Source: Sisyra terminalis
Taxonomy: Eukaryota; Arthropoda; Insecta; Neuroptera; Sisyridae
Assembly (NCBI GenBank): GCA_958496175.1
Contig: OY292278.1
Location: forward strand, 8,618,001 to 8,682,000
Length of the DNA stretch: 64,000 bases
Direction of reading: 5' to 3'
Shown: positions 38,581 through 50,770 of the stretch, piece after piece
How positions within the stretch are numbered: the first letter of the stretch is position 1
How the letters are laid out: each line of letters starts with the position of its first letter
The notes under the pieces: generated by a model
The model's input: only the letters and a program-made list of their open reading frames with translations
Databases searched by the model: none
Told to the model about the DNA's origin: nothing
Translations under genes and position numbers: made by a program

Positions 38581-39985
38581 ACACGATGTGTTATAGATAA
38601 ATTTTCTTAGTTAAGTATGTATTGAAAATGACTTTTTACGCCATTTAATGGTTTTAAAAAGCTTTGAAAGCTCATAGATTCATAAACCTCAATAATTTGT
38701 GAAGTATGTTAGTTAATTGTCCCATTTTTTTACTACTTACCGTTTAATGAAGCGACTTTTGCACCATTTTTTCAAAACAACTTTTGTTTATAATCGGAAA
38801 ATTAAGATACCAAAATTTTCATCTATAAATTTCCTGAAATCAATTTTACATGATCAAGAGCCTTTTCTAAGGACAAAACAAATGACAATCGCTTGATGTT
38901 AAGTTCAAAGTATAAGATGGATGGATAAGAATCTCTCAATATCTAACTTCTGGAACAATTTGTCAGGTCATCAAAATCATGCGAAGTCTTTGGTTTTCCT
39001 GGTGAAAAATAACATCTTTTTTACTTCTGGCGTCTTCCGGTCAATTGTTGTTAACAGTTGATCAAAATTTTGAACAAAAAGTTTCTAAGAAAAGTTTTTC
39101 ACTCTTGTTCCGAAACTTAAGTTATTCGATATTCTTCCTGTCCTATGAAATACAAAGTAAGATAAGAAAATCTTCTAGACCTCTGTACATCCAGCCATTT
39201 GTCATTAACTTTAAACTTTCAAAGAATATACTTAAATGTTTGTACCTATACTCGAAAAATGCATCAAAAACAAAAAGTTTTTTGAATATTCCTATTTTTG
39301 ACTTTATTTTTAATTTCCAGGTTATTTGTTATACGATGTGTTATAGATAAGTTTTCGTAGTTAAATATGTATTGAAAATGACTTTTTATGCTATTTAATG
39401 GTTTTAAAAAGCTTTAAAAGCTCATAGATTCATAAACCTCAATAATTTGTGAATTGTGTTAGTTAATTATTCCATTATTTTGGAACAAACAACTAAGATA
39501 CCAAAATTTTCGCTTATAAATTTCTTGAAATCAATTTTAGACGATCAAGAGCCTTTTCTTAGGACAAAAAAAAATGACAATCGCTTAATGTTAAGTTCAA
39601 AGTATAAGATGGATGGAGAAGAATCACTCAATATCTAACTTCTGGAACAATTTGTCAGGTCATCAAAATCATTCGAAGTCTATGGTCTTCCTGGTGAAGA
39701 CCATAGACCATCTTCATGGTGAATAACTCATGTTATTCGAAATTCTTCCAGTCCTATGAAATACAAAAGTAAGATAAAAAAATCTTCCAGACCACTGTAG
39801 ATCCAGCCATTTGTCATTAACTTTAAACTTTCAAAGAATATACTTAAATATATGTACCTATACTCGAAAAATGCAACAAAAATAAAGGATTTTTGAATAT
39901 TTTAATTAGGCATAACCCCTTAATAAAAGTGATTTGAAACTATTTTTGACACTATTTTTAATTTCCAGGCAATATTTTAATTACA
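38581..39985. repeat. ~750-bp tandem duplication, two copies
   Basis: Both copies begin ACGATGTGTTATAGATAA (near 38582 and 39332). They share TTTAATGGTTTTAAAAAGCTT, AACTTCTGGAACAATTTGTC and CCAGTCCTATGAAATAC-type blocks. Copy 2 has a short palindrome around 39676-39705 and lost ~60 bp elsewhere. Confidence 0.85.
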
Positions 39986-42134
39986 TTTATTTCTCGCTAT
40001 TTTGATTATGTCATTAATTTTACCAATTATTTCGGTAATAGGTTTTCCACACCTGAATACATCTTTGACACTTAGGTTTTTAGAACATTACTAGATAAAA
40101 CTAAAATTGTATCTAATGGATTGTTGCTGTAGTAAAACTGCTGTATTAATAACGCTAAAATTTTTAGTCGTCTAATTTATATTTTTACCAGTATTAGGAA
40201 CAATATAAAACATATGGATTTCTATCTTCCATCATCCCTATTTCTGATGCACTTTTTTTTTGTACACAAATGAACAAATTACCACAACGACAATATATAA
40301 TATATAATTTTTAACAACTAATTACAAATCCATTCTTCAATATCAAATTGAAGTAAAGAAATTTAAAAAAAATTCTTTCATGTAAATACTATGCCATCTT
40401 ACGATTTGAGCATCCAAAAACAACAAACCACCTTCACTAATTTTAATTTCTTGAATAACTTTATCAAAAACTAATCTTTGTTCTGGATTCAAAAGTAAAC
40501 ATACCTCCACTATACTTGTTATATACTTATACTTGAAAGAAGCAAACTATAGTTTGATTAAAAATTGAAAAACCATCCACTATGTTTTGAAATATTTTGT
40601 AGAAAAAGAATTCATATTTGATATTACTATTTCACGGACAGTTTTTCCAATTTCTAGTTTGTCTACTTATTTCTTCATATTAATCAATCAATGGAAATAT
40701 AGTTTGCATTAATGTGAATGCAACATGACTTCATTTGCTTTTATCAGGCGCATTTAAATGCATTTTTTTCTATGTTCCCACCAACTGGAATTAATATCAG
40801 AGCAGAGATTTAGAAATGCTTACATATCTTATCTACAAAGCTGGCTAATCTAAATTTCAAATGTAACAAAAATCATAAATGTATCGTTCGTGTTTTGCCC
40901 GAGCTATAATATGCATATTAAAGAAATACGTCCAATAAATTATGTAAATTTACCTGTGTGCAAAATCAAGCGTTTCGAACAAAACATTAATTTAATTGAA
41001 AACTTATCGTTGCCGTCGATTATTCGGTTCGAAAACGTGTTTGATTTCTACCTCTGCATATGAAAATAATATCTCCAACAACATTACATCAGATAAAACG
41101 AAGGAAACTTTCTCTTCATCGTCAGACCAATAAATTTTCGATATCATCTAGTTTGATGCAATTGATATAATGTGCTGTAAATAATAAATTAATTTACATG
41201 TCAATTTCCCAAACTGACACATGTCAAGCCAAACATATCGACAACGGCAATAATGAGGCAATTTGTAAATAAAATTATAAATCATAATTTCGTTGAGGAC
41301 GCCTTCTTTCGTGTCTACCACTTGTGAACACCACGTTGTCAGACTTGAAAAATTTCGAAACAATTACCAACTACTACTACTACTACTACTTCATTTTTTT
41401 CAAGATTTTTTTTTGGTCATCCAATGGATAATTTGACTGGACTGTAATCTCTTATTGTTTTTAAGCATTTCAGTCACGCACTTTTCCATCATCAACATCA
41501 TCATCATCATCCCTTTTTGTTGGTTCACCCCCCAAGCTCGGACAATTGGATATTGGTCGGTCGTAGGTACCTTAGGCTATTGTAGTGACTAACATGTGGG
41601 ACACATAACATTATTATTATGTTTGGGCCAAGGCGAGGAGGCGATAGTTAACGGAAGGTAATACCACAATTTTTATCGCCGCCAACTATGATCCACTTAG
41701 CTACATTAATTCTTTTGTTTTTATGAAACGCACACGTGACCTTTATGTGGTGGTTCCCTTTTATTGGTATGAAAATAATATTTTCTTTATTTATGAAACA
41801 TAAAAAGCAGGAACTCTCTTTTATCAATTGTTGAAATTGGTGGAGGTACAAGATATACATGTGAAATTAACTTATTTTATTAAATTTTACAAAAAAAAAA
41901 ATTTTTTCAACAATTAATTTGCTTCCTTTTAAGACTGGAACAGATGTATTGTTTTAAAAATTTCACGAAAAAAAAAATGATTTCAATTGAATACAATGCA
42001 CCGGGAAAAACGTATTTGAAAGAGCAAAAAGCGCCAAGTGATTATCGGTTTTGATCGTAAAAAACTGAAATAATGAAAAAAAGCTTTAGTATTTATTGAA
42101 AAATTGGTTGTGTCCATAATTTACATAATATTAT
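39986..42134. other. Unique stretch with microsatellites
   Basis: Contains (CTA)n at about 41371-41389 and (CAT)n at 41483-41513. 40880-41660 is somewhat GC-richer. No gene recognised. Confidence 0.4.
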
Positions 42135-42197
42135 ATTTATTTTGAGTAGGATAGTGGACATGAAAGTATGTAGATCCATATAGTAATTATTAATTTA

Positions 42198-42250
42198 GCG
42201 ACACGTTTCGGTCTTTTATTAGACCTTCATCAGGCTTCTAAATAGGGTTA
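42198..42250 (-). ncRNA. Hammerhead ribozyme motif, family A left arm
   Basis: On the minus strand: ATTT-AGA-AGC stem I strand, CTGATGA (42227-42233), extra A, stem II GGTCT-AATAAA-AGACC (perfect 5 bp), GAAA (42206-42209), minimal stem III AC-GT-GU, then GTC^GCT (cut between 42200 and 42199), with GCT-AAAT closing stem I. All conserved core positions are present. The two-base-pair stem III suggests dimer-assisted cleavage. Confidence 0.75.
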
Positions 42251-42580
42251 CCAACTTTAAATCACAGAAAATCCGGAGATCGTATCACTAAATTCGGAGA
42301 ATTGCATTCAATATGAAAGTAGATTTAAAAGAAAAATTACGAACTTAGCAAGTATTCATAATCATAAAGTTCACAAGCTTTACTAGCTAGTTCTATATTG
42401 TAAATATAACAAATATACATTTTTGTTACTATAGAATCAATTGTTATCGCTGGAGGGTAGTGAAGAAACTTGTATATTTGTTAAATCGAAAAACGTGGAG
42501 ATTGATTTTTTTCAACTGGAGTTCAGAGAAATTTTATTTTTTCTGGAAACTCCGGGCTAAAACTGGAAAGTTGGTAACCT
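42244..42580. mobile_element. Nested MITE-like sequence inside family A element
   Basis: Ends share an inverted GGTTACCAACTTT, with a second matched pair further in (AATCCGGAG and CTCCGGG). It is placed directly between the ribozyme arms. A target duplication is not clear. Confidence 0.5.
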
Positions 42581-42714
42581 TACTTCTTAAAAGCATACAA
42601 ACACTTGGATTACAGAATCCTTCAAAACATTACTAATTGTTAAATTACCTTAATTTAAAATACACAATATACATGTATACATGTGTACATACTGTAATAC
42701 ATGTGTTTGTATAA

Positions 42715-42770
42715 TTTTTAGAAGCCTGATGAAGTTCTAATAAAAGACCGAAACGTGTCGCTAAATTAAT
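42715..42770 (+). ncRNA. Hammerhead ribozyme motif, family A right arm
   Basis: CTGATGA 42726-42732, GAAA 42750-42753, GTC 42757-42759 with predicted cut after 42759, and AGC/GCT stem I. Stem II reads GTTCT...AGACC, with one G-to-T change that leaves a mismatch relative to the left arm. Confidence 0.65.
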
Positions 42771-43156
42771 AATTAGTATATGGATCTTCATCCTTTCATG
42801 TACACTATCCTACTAAAAATAAATAAGTTTTAGTATATTTTTTTTTTGGTAATAAAGAAAATGGGATAAAAATTGTCTTTTACATTGGAATTTAGAAGAA
42901 CCACTGAACATTCCTTTGACTAATAAATTCCTTTATTGACGTTCGTGTATTGTTATCAAATATCAGTGCAATGTTAGTCTTATTCATTCTTTATTTGATC
43001 TTAATTTTTATTTATTTGATTTGAATAAATGTCTAAAATTGATAAATGAAATAGTGCCCAATTAACCAAGAAAACACCACTTCTATTGAAGTAAAATAAA
43101 TTTACTAGAGATTTGATTCGGGAAAAATATTTGTAAAATTTATTTATTGAATATAA

Positions 43157-43326
43157 ATTGAAAATATTATATTTTTTGTGATTCAAGAAGCCTGATGAAG
43201 TTTCGATACGTAACGAAACGTAGCTAATTTGAATATTAAAAAATATTAAATAAAAAAAACCGATCTTAAACAACCTGAATTGTCTTCTTATTTAATAAAA
43301 GCTGAGATTTGAATTTTATCATCTAT
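43157..43326 (+). mobile_element. Hammerhead-bearing repeat, family B copy 1
   Basis: About 170 bp shared with the inverted copy at 53512-53685: AAATTGAAAATATTATATTT on the left, and CCGATCTTAAACAACCTGAA and AAAGCTGAGAT on the right. Flanks differ between copies, so the shared piece is the element or a pseudo-LTR fragment of it. Confidence 0.75.
43183..43236 (+). ncRNA. Hammerhead ribozyme motif, family B copy 1
   Basis: Stem I ATTCAA-GA-AGC pairs with GCT-AAT-TTGAAT. CTGATGA 43194-43200, extra A, stem II GTTTCG-ATA-CGTAAC (one mismatch), GAAA 43217-43220. The stem III ACGT is self-complementary with no loop; cleavage triplet GTA 43222-43224, cut before GCT. In cis stem III cannot close, so activity would need dimerisation. 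Confidence 0.72.
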
Positions 43327-45587
43327 TTGTAAAAAACCAATAATATTTCCATGATTATTAAGCATAAGTTCTTTATACTTTATATACTTTCATAACATTC
43401 AACTCATATTAAAAGTCTTAATTTAATAAAAGATTATAGAGCTAATTGATAGTTGCGACTAATTATTTGCTAAACTTTATAATATTTTTGTTTTTGGTAT
43501 AGTCGTGGAAGTGAAATTCATTAGTGAGCTCCCCAAAAAATTCGTATATAGAAGCCATTTTTATATTTATTGATAGATTAAGTTTCAAACATGATTTCAA
43601 CTAAAAAATCCATCATTATGAGGTGCCGGGAAAAAAATATTTCTTCAATATAACTTTGGAACCGTCCTAGATACAAATAAAATAGTTATTATCAAAAAGA
43701 AAGCTGAGGATATTTCCTACAAAAAAGTTTCTTAAATAATTTCATGTATGTGTCATAGTTAACGTGAAAATAAGGGTTGAAAACATGCAAAAGTTAACAT
43801 TTTCAAAAAATGTGTTATGTTATTGGTGATATTTCTGAAAATTATTGGTGTTTTAGGAAAAATCAGGAACCAAATCATTTATTTATTTGGGAGCTATATT
43901 TTACTATCGTGGAAAGCTCCAAAAGTTACTAGATTTTTAGTAATTTTTCGTTTCAAATATTGAAGAACTTAACTCTTAATTATGAAGATATCAAAAATTT
44001 CGTCAAATGTTTACTTACCATCAAAAACGAATTGCAGGATGAAATAAACTTTCTTTCTTAGACATTGCATTTTTAGTTATAAAGCATTTTGAGATTAAAG
44101 GGATATCTAGTAATTTTTAGTTGGGGCCATTAAAATTGAATTTTCTCGGCAAAAATCGTCTATGATAAAAGCTACAGTTCTTTTTTTTATTTTCCAGAGG
44201 AAATATCCTAAAAATCCCTAAATTCATAACGATCTTGGGTGCTAGGGATTAAAAGTTAAACTTTAAAAGTATTATGAATTTGTACAAACTTCTTATAACA
44301 TATTAAGTTTTTGAAATGTTATCATAACAATGACAATGTATTACATAACATTTAAGAAAATAAATAATATGGCGGTAAATTTTTCATTTCCAATATGTAC
44401 ATATCGATGGTATCGATGGCACAGATGAGGTAAGTGCATTAAGACTACAATCAATAAAGTAGAAGATTTCTGTGATCGTAAATGAAGATATTGACATATT
44501 GGCAGTATTGATCACTTTGGCACCCGTTGGAAATGAAATTTGTTTTCTAAGATTGGGAAAGCGTAAAGAAGGCAAGAAAAATTTTGCACCCAAAAGTCTG
44601 GATCATAAGCCATTTTTTAAAAAAAATGTTTTATTTTTACAACCAATGTCCGGTTACGATACGACTTCCTGATATTTTTTTTCAAAGAAAAGAATTCCTG
44701 TTCAATTTATTTGAAAATCACCAAATAAAAAAACAGCAAAAAATAAACCTAAAGAATGCATTTCTTTCTGCTTTACTTACATAATGCCCTGGCATTATTA
44801 TCTATTGATCCACAATGCAAGAAATCTATTACGATCATATAATCAACGTTTACGCATAAACTAAGGGTAGAATGAAGAAGTTTATATCATACAAGATAGC
44901 TAGAAAAAAGCTGTAACATACATTAATCTTTGAGAAATGCAATTGAGATTAATAAGTTAAATTTAAAGAAACTATGTGTTAATTCAAAAGAAGTTTTGTA
45001 AAACTTAATAAAAATTGATTTATGATTTGAAAATTCGATGTTTTATCTTGATAATTACTTTGGGGAACCAATGGGAAGGCATAGGGTGGCATCGGACCAA
45101 AATCCACCATTATGTACTAGTTTGGCCAATATAGAATTTTTCACAGAAACTATATTTAATTTTTTATTTTCTAGTTTAATTTTCTAGAGTGATATGGTTG
45201 TTTTCCCATGATTTGGTCTCAAAATTCGATGTTAATACAGTTTTCTTTTAAGAAGTTGACGACTGTGATTGTAAATATTGTGTTAAAACATTAATAAATA
45301 TATTTTTTTTCTACGGTAAAATTACGATGACTAACTTTTTAGTATTTTTTTATCAATATTAAAAATATTTTTCCGGTTGATACATATTTCGAGCCAACTA
45401 GAAACAATTCTTCATGGAACTTTATCTCCATTATATTTTAGAACCTTGATATTAAGTTTCTCTTAATCTTTCAAATCTTTCAAATCTTCAAACAATTTTC
45501 ATTTTGTCTTCTTCTCTACTTAATAACGGTTCCTCTTTCCTCTTGAAATATAATTTAAGCAAAATCTTTTCTAGATTGGAATCAATT
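43327..45587. other. AT-rich unique stretch
   Basis: No gene or repeat family copy recognised. Short open frames around 44384-44784 overlap on both strands and carry no known domain. Confidence 0.4.
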
Positions 45588-46533
45588 AACGATTTTTTTT
45601 CAAGTTTTGGAAGGTTTATCGAAAATATGGTTCAAGGTGACAAAAAAAAATTATCGGGAAGGTTTTAACCCTTAATATTAATATTAAGAGGTCTATTATC
45701 TTTAATTTCGATTTTTTATTTGTACTTTCATTTTTGCGTCAATGCTGTCAAGGTAAAAAAAAACATCGGCACATATATTTAAAGAAAATTAAATTCCCTA
45801 CAAAAAACGTCATTTTAAAAATTTTCGCCAGATACGCCGTTTCCGAATAATCAAGCTTTAAACATTGATATAGTTTTTAGATGTATCTTCTTTATTTTGG
45901 AATTTTGTAACTCACGAATAAATAAATATATAGAAGTGAACAATATAGATTCTTAAAGGAAATTTAATGCTCTACAAAAAAGGTTTCTTAACGTTTTTAC
46001 ATAAAATCACTCTTTCAAAATTGGTTCAACAACGAAAAAAAACAACAATTTAATTTTTTCTTCAACTTTAATTTTTAATAAATTTTGAAAGAGTGATTTT
46101 ATGTTAAAACGTTAAGAGACTTTTTTTGTAGAGCATTAAATTCCCTTTAAGAATCTATATTGTTTATTTCTATATATTTATTTGTTCCATAGTTACAAAA
46201 TTCCAAAATAAAGAAGATAAATCTAAAAATTAGATCAATGTCTGAAGCTTGATTATTAGGAAACGGCGTGCCTGGCAAAAATTTTTCAAAAAACGTTTTT
46301 TGTAGGGAAATTAATTTTCTTTAAATATATGTCCAGATGATTTTTTTTATCTTGATAGTTTGACAGCATTGACGCAAAAATGAAAGCACAAATAAAAAAT
46401 CAAAATTAAAAATGATCGACCTCTTAATATTAATATTAAGGGCTCAAATCTTCCCGATTATTTTTTTTTCTCACCTTGAAAAATATTTTCGATATACATT
46501 TCAAAAAAAAAAAAAAATAATTTTTTTGGCCCA
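45588..46533. repeat. ~946-bp near-complete palindrome, family E copy 3
   Basis: Same arms as copies 1 and 2 (GCGTCAATGCTGTCAAGG, TTGACAGCATTGACGCAAA). The left terminus has lost ACTGGGCC; the right ends GGCCCA. No trailing half copy follows. Confidence 0.82.
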
Positions 46534-47139
46534 CGTCTAATATAAACGATACTTAACACTCTTATAAATTGTTTATTTTTTTCAAATATTGTATTGATTT
46601 TTGTTGGTTTATATACAAATAATAAATTATTGATAAGAAACAAAAATGCATTTACTAAAAGTGATGACAGGTATCGCTATACAATTGTATACTTTAAAGT
46701 TCCGATAATTTTTAATATATTAATTTATAATCACATGACTAAATAAGTTCTAAATGCAAAAATTGCATTTATATATTAACGTGCTTAATATACACATATT
46801 TGCATCGTATCAAATATGCATACCTGTATGTACTGTATAAGTAAATTTTATACTTTCTCATTCTATGCCATTTATGTAGACATAAATAATGTGAATTCCC
46901 ATTTGGTTTTATTATTAATTGACAAGTTGAAAAGACTGACACCCATTTCGTACTATAAAATTAGCGAAATAATTCAAATAATATTTAAAATCCGTAAATT
47001 AAATAAAGTTAAATAAGTGAGACGAGAAACGGCATTTACAAGAAATGTATTTCTCTTCTCATGCCATCTTTCTTTGTAATGTAAATTTAATTAAGTTCCT
47101 CATAGAGTATTTGTTTAATTATTTTATGGTGCGATAGAA

Positions 47140-47316
47140 TCATTTAGAAGTTGCGACGCTTATTCCATTCCGATCTTTGTCTTCAGTTGGATAATTTAAT
47201 ACCACCGCCGAAGAAGATCGTTTTTCACCCTCAACTTCTACTCCATATTCACCTGTGCAGTTAATTCTCCATTCATCTGATGAAGATTTGAACGTGGAAG
47301 AACTGGGTAATATACT
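47140..47316 (-). CDS. Candidate last coding exon of an unrecognised protein
   Basis: Minus-strand open frame in a patch of distinctly higher GC than its flanks. Composition is protein-like, rich in Ser, Glu and Lys (for example STFKSSSDEW and VEVEGEKRSSSAV), and it ends in TGA. Two possible acceptors, CCCATAG and TTACCCAG, lie just inside the left end of the frame on the coding strand, and an ATTAAA-like signal follows the stop. No domain is recognised and no partner exon is visible, so it may equally be a pseudogene fragment or chance. Confidence 0.22.
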   Translation of the reverse strand, partial: SILPSSSTFKSSSDEWRINCTGEYGVEVEGEKRSSSAVVLNYPTEDKDRNGISVATSK

Positions 47317-48502
47317 ATGGGGAATCATTTAAATTATTATTGTATTAAAGATTTCTTAGACTTGTTTCCACTTTTGTAAAGTGGAAGATTAATTCGTTTC
47401 AGGTTCTACATAAATATTGTGGGTGTGATTTGACTGAAGTTGGATAAATTAAGATGCATTCCTTGGGGAGTTCAGTGGATTTGTACATTTATTTTTAGGG
47501 GATTCCAATGTTTGGGTTTTTGATTAAAATTCAGAAAATTATAAAATTTCAGTCCTAATTATCCTAACTGCTTTATATTTTAACGCCAAACTTTTCGGAT
47601 ATCATCTAATTAAAATTTTGCATTAATTAGTTAATAAGTTCATATAAAAAAGCATTGAATACTACAAAAGACAATTAGTGTATTAGTTTGCGGTTGACAG
47701 ATTTTATGGACAATCCAAATAGTTTCTCATATATCAACGTAAATTATTTCCCCTGTAGAATGCAAAGAAAAAAATTTACTCTAATGGAAAATTGGTAATT
47801 GTAGAAAATCACTGAAAACTGGTAAATGTATTTCAAATTTCAATCATTAACGGTGAATGTTGCCCCCTAAATAAATGAATAAAAGGTATTGGTAATTATT
47901 ATGTGAAAATGTCTGACATATTAGCCAATGGTTGCAGCTGGACAAGTATTATTTTAATTGCTTTTTGTAGTAATTTTATAAATGATTTTATTATTCACAG
48001 AAGTATTAATTTATAATGTTTATTAAGTCCATAAAGTTGAGGATAATTTTTTTCCAAATATAATTGCAATTTTTGTTCTAAACTAACATTTAAATACAAT
48101 CGTGGTAGTTCCAACTCATTTCTTTTTTATTAAGATAAAATAATTTCAAGAATTTCAATTGTTTGTATGCAATCGACAACTGGTTTCCCTATCGCAACTT
48201 TAAACTGCATTTTATTGTGCACAAATAAATTGCCAATAACTCATTGGTTACCACCACCTCTAAGAACAATAGAAAATCAAATGCCAAAAAAAAATTGGCA
48301 AAGATTTTAAATTTATTGATAGAAAATCGAAATTGAAATTCAACGGAACGAGAAACATGATCATTTCGTTTCGATTAGGGGCACAATACAAAAGTGCATA
48401 ATATATAAAACGAGTGCCCATAAACAAATGCGCGCTAATTGCTAGAATAATTGACGATCGCTTCACCACGAAACAATTGAAACATTGTTTGCTACTTTCC
48501 GC

Positions 48503-48510
48503 TGACGTCA
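48503..48510. promoter_or_regulatory. Perfect CRE palindrome TGACGTCA
   Basis: Eight-base consensus for bZIP factors (CREB/ATF), in a non-repetitive island. One such site is expected by chance roughly every 65 kb, so the support is weak. Confidence 0.25.
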
Positions 48511-49324
48511 CACACGTTTTTGCGCTAATTATTTTTCCGATAATAAAATTTGTCGTTGTGTAATTTGGGATTGGGTGGCGAGGGGGTGTGAAAAAAGAGT
48601 GGAAATTGGGAAAGCTGAATGGGGTGGGAACACAATTTTAAACGCTTAATTACTTTGGGAAAAGTTTAAACCATTTAGGTGGGGCGAAAAAAAAATCATT
48701 TTTCACTTTGTATGCAATATTTTTTCATGAAAGATAAAATTTCAATTAACTAATGTGTTGGTAATGCTGATGATGGATATTAAATATGATGGAAGCGTAC
48801 AAAATAAACATAAGGAAAGACGTCCCTATCGTCATAATCGCTGTGCCCTTACAGGCCTATAAAAAGGGGGAATTTATTCACGGGACTTGGGAGAGTGGAA
48901 AGTAGGATATACTAATTCATCTTTCACCGTTTTTCCTTGTAATTTTTTCGACCATATATTTATTATGTAAAACATTATTATCTTAAACTTTTCTCTACTA
49001 AACGCCAAACTTATTGCATACCTAATGAAGGACTTTTTGGCTGATCCTCTTTGAGGATTCATTTATTTTACTCGTAACTATCAAAGAAAACATTTGAGAA
49101 GATATATTTGGGGAGATAACGATTTTCCAAGCAGCAACTACCATGTCTTTGATATTATAAGTAAAGGAAAAACTTTTAAAAATTTTCCGTAATATTTAAG
49201 TGAAAAACTAAAATCATATATCTAATTTTTATTTTTAAATCCTTTGCATTAGTTCCGCGTTTTTGGTGACAAATTTTAGTTCGATCAAAGATAGTTTATT
49301 TTAAATATTTAACTTTATCAACAA

Positions 49325-50770
49325 CTAGCTGATGCCAGCGACTTCGTCTGGGAAACATAGGGGTTGGTTATATTTTTTTTTTGATTTGCTATTAGTAGAA
49401 GTATCTACAGGAAAATTTGTATTTTTCTTATTTGTTTTAGGAAAAACAGTTATACTTAAAAGCACTGTTTTGTCAACTTTAAAAAGACACATTTAATAAA
49501 TTGTTGCTTAGAATAAAATAATTGCTGGTAATGATCATTGATGAATTAATTTTCAAAAATATTTATAAATATTTATACGAAGTATGATCTATTACGTATA
49601 CCTAAGGATGGTATACCTGCTGTGAACCAAATAATTCGCAAATCAATCAGCATCTATGTATAAATAAAAAATATCGTCAAGTTCAATAAATTCCGTCTTA
49701 ATTATGGCTTGAAATAGTCAAAAGTTTCCAAAATAATCGCGTTCAAATATCAGAAGTTAAGGGTCTAGATCAGTGGTCGAAGAACCGGGGTAAATTACCC
49801 CAAATGGGGTAAAAATGAAATTTTATTGGGTAATAGAGAAATGTTTCTAATATTTCTATTGCTATTTCATAAACGTGTATGTCAAAGTAAAATAATTCAA
49901 TAAATAACGTTTATTTAAAATTTACATTGATTGTTTTCTTTTCAGAATGGGGGGGTAATATACACTTACAAAAAAATACTTTGGGATAATGGTTAAAAAA
50001 GTTCCCCGACCGCTGGTCTAGATTATTGAATATTAATAGGAATTAGTAGGAATTCTGCAATGTAAAACACTACCGCGAAATTTGAAATTTGTACAATTGT
50101 ACAAAATCCAGTTCTTCCACAATCAAGTATAACCATTGTGAAACTATATACTCATTATTAAAATATCTGAATTTCAACTATACAATGGAACCATATTGAA
50201 CTGTGTTGAGTTACCATATACAATTGACATATGTCTTTTGCTCTGTAGGAGTGTTTTAAGTTTATTTTAGCATTATGACTAACCATTTATTACACATTCA
50301 AAATTCCCCCCTTACCCTTTTAAATAATTCTCATTCTTTCTTTGTCAATAGGACCCACTAACTATAGTTCACAAAAATATCGGTAAGTATTGTCTTTTAG
50401 TTCGCTGAATTTCATGGGGTACTCGTTTATTAATGTATTTATTGGTGAATACGTATTTCGGATTTTTAGAATCACAATATGTGAAAGCTAAAGAACTTAA
50501 AGCTCACTTATAAATTTAACTTAAACATTTTTTTTGTAGATATATCTTTTGTAGCTTAAATTTTTAAGCAGATCCTAAGTTTTTGTTTCTAATAATAAAC
50601 CAACTTTGTTTTATATTAAGTGGTAGATAATAATATTTCGTCATTAACGGCACTTTGATTATAAAACCATTTTTTACTATTTTAGAGTAGGAATTTTTAA
50701 AAACCCTTTCTTATTATATATCATCACCGTATAAGGAAAAATTTCATCGAAACAAACGTGTACTTATATT
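49325..50770 (-). mobile_element. Helitron-like element, copy 2 (CTAG end)
   Basis: On the minus strand it ends GACGAAGTCGCTGGCATCAG then CTAG followed by T, the Helitron 3' signature. The body aligns to 16868-18030 (AAATCAATCAGCATCTATG, ATTTTTAAGCAGA, AAACCAACTTTGTTTTATAT). The TC end is missing. It is interrupted by a hAT MITE at 49771-50015. Confidence 0.55.
49771..50015. mobile_element. 245-bp hAT-type MITE with perfect 8-bp target duplication
   Basis: Terminal inverted repeats CAGTGGTCGAAGAAC and CAGCGGTCGGGGAAC (12 of 15 match). Flanked by GTCTAGAT on both sides (49763-49770 and 50016-50023). The paralogous site in copy 1 (near 17251-17260) has a single GTCTAGAT and no insert, giving a natural empty site. 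Confidence 0.9.

Larger units (their letters stand above)
42135..42824. mobile_element. 690-bp inverted-repeat element with two hammerheads (family A)
   Basis: Arms 42135-42241 and 42715-42824 are inverted copies, each ending internally with a hammerhead motif and externally with ATTTATTTT-GTAGGATAGTG. The interior holds a separate MITE-like sequence (42244-42580). Inverted terminal copies with hammerheads resemble the rearranged pseudo-LTRs of Penelope-like elements. No reverse transcriptase or GIY-YIG remnant was seen. Confidence 0.7.
46534..49324. other. Unique intergenic stretch with a moderate-GC island
   Basis: Includes a candidate exon (47140-47316, minus) and a non-repetitive island at 48180-48720 with a perfect TGACGTCA (CRE/AP-1 family site) at 48503-48510. 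No other gene evidence. Confidence 0.35.

Noticed and set aside
47274..47300. CTGATGAAG on the plus strand
   Set aside because: Followed by ATTTGAACGTGG with no stem II hairpin closing on GAAA; probably chance within the candidate exon.
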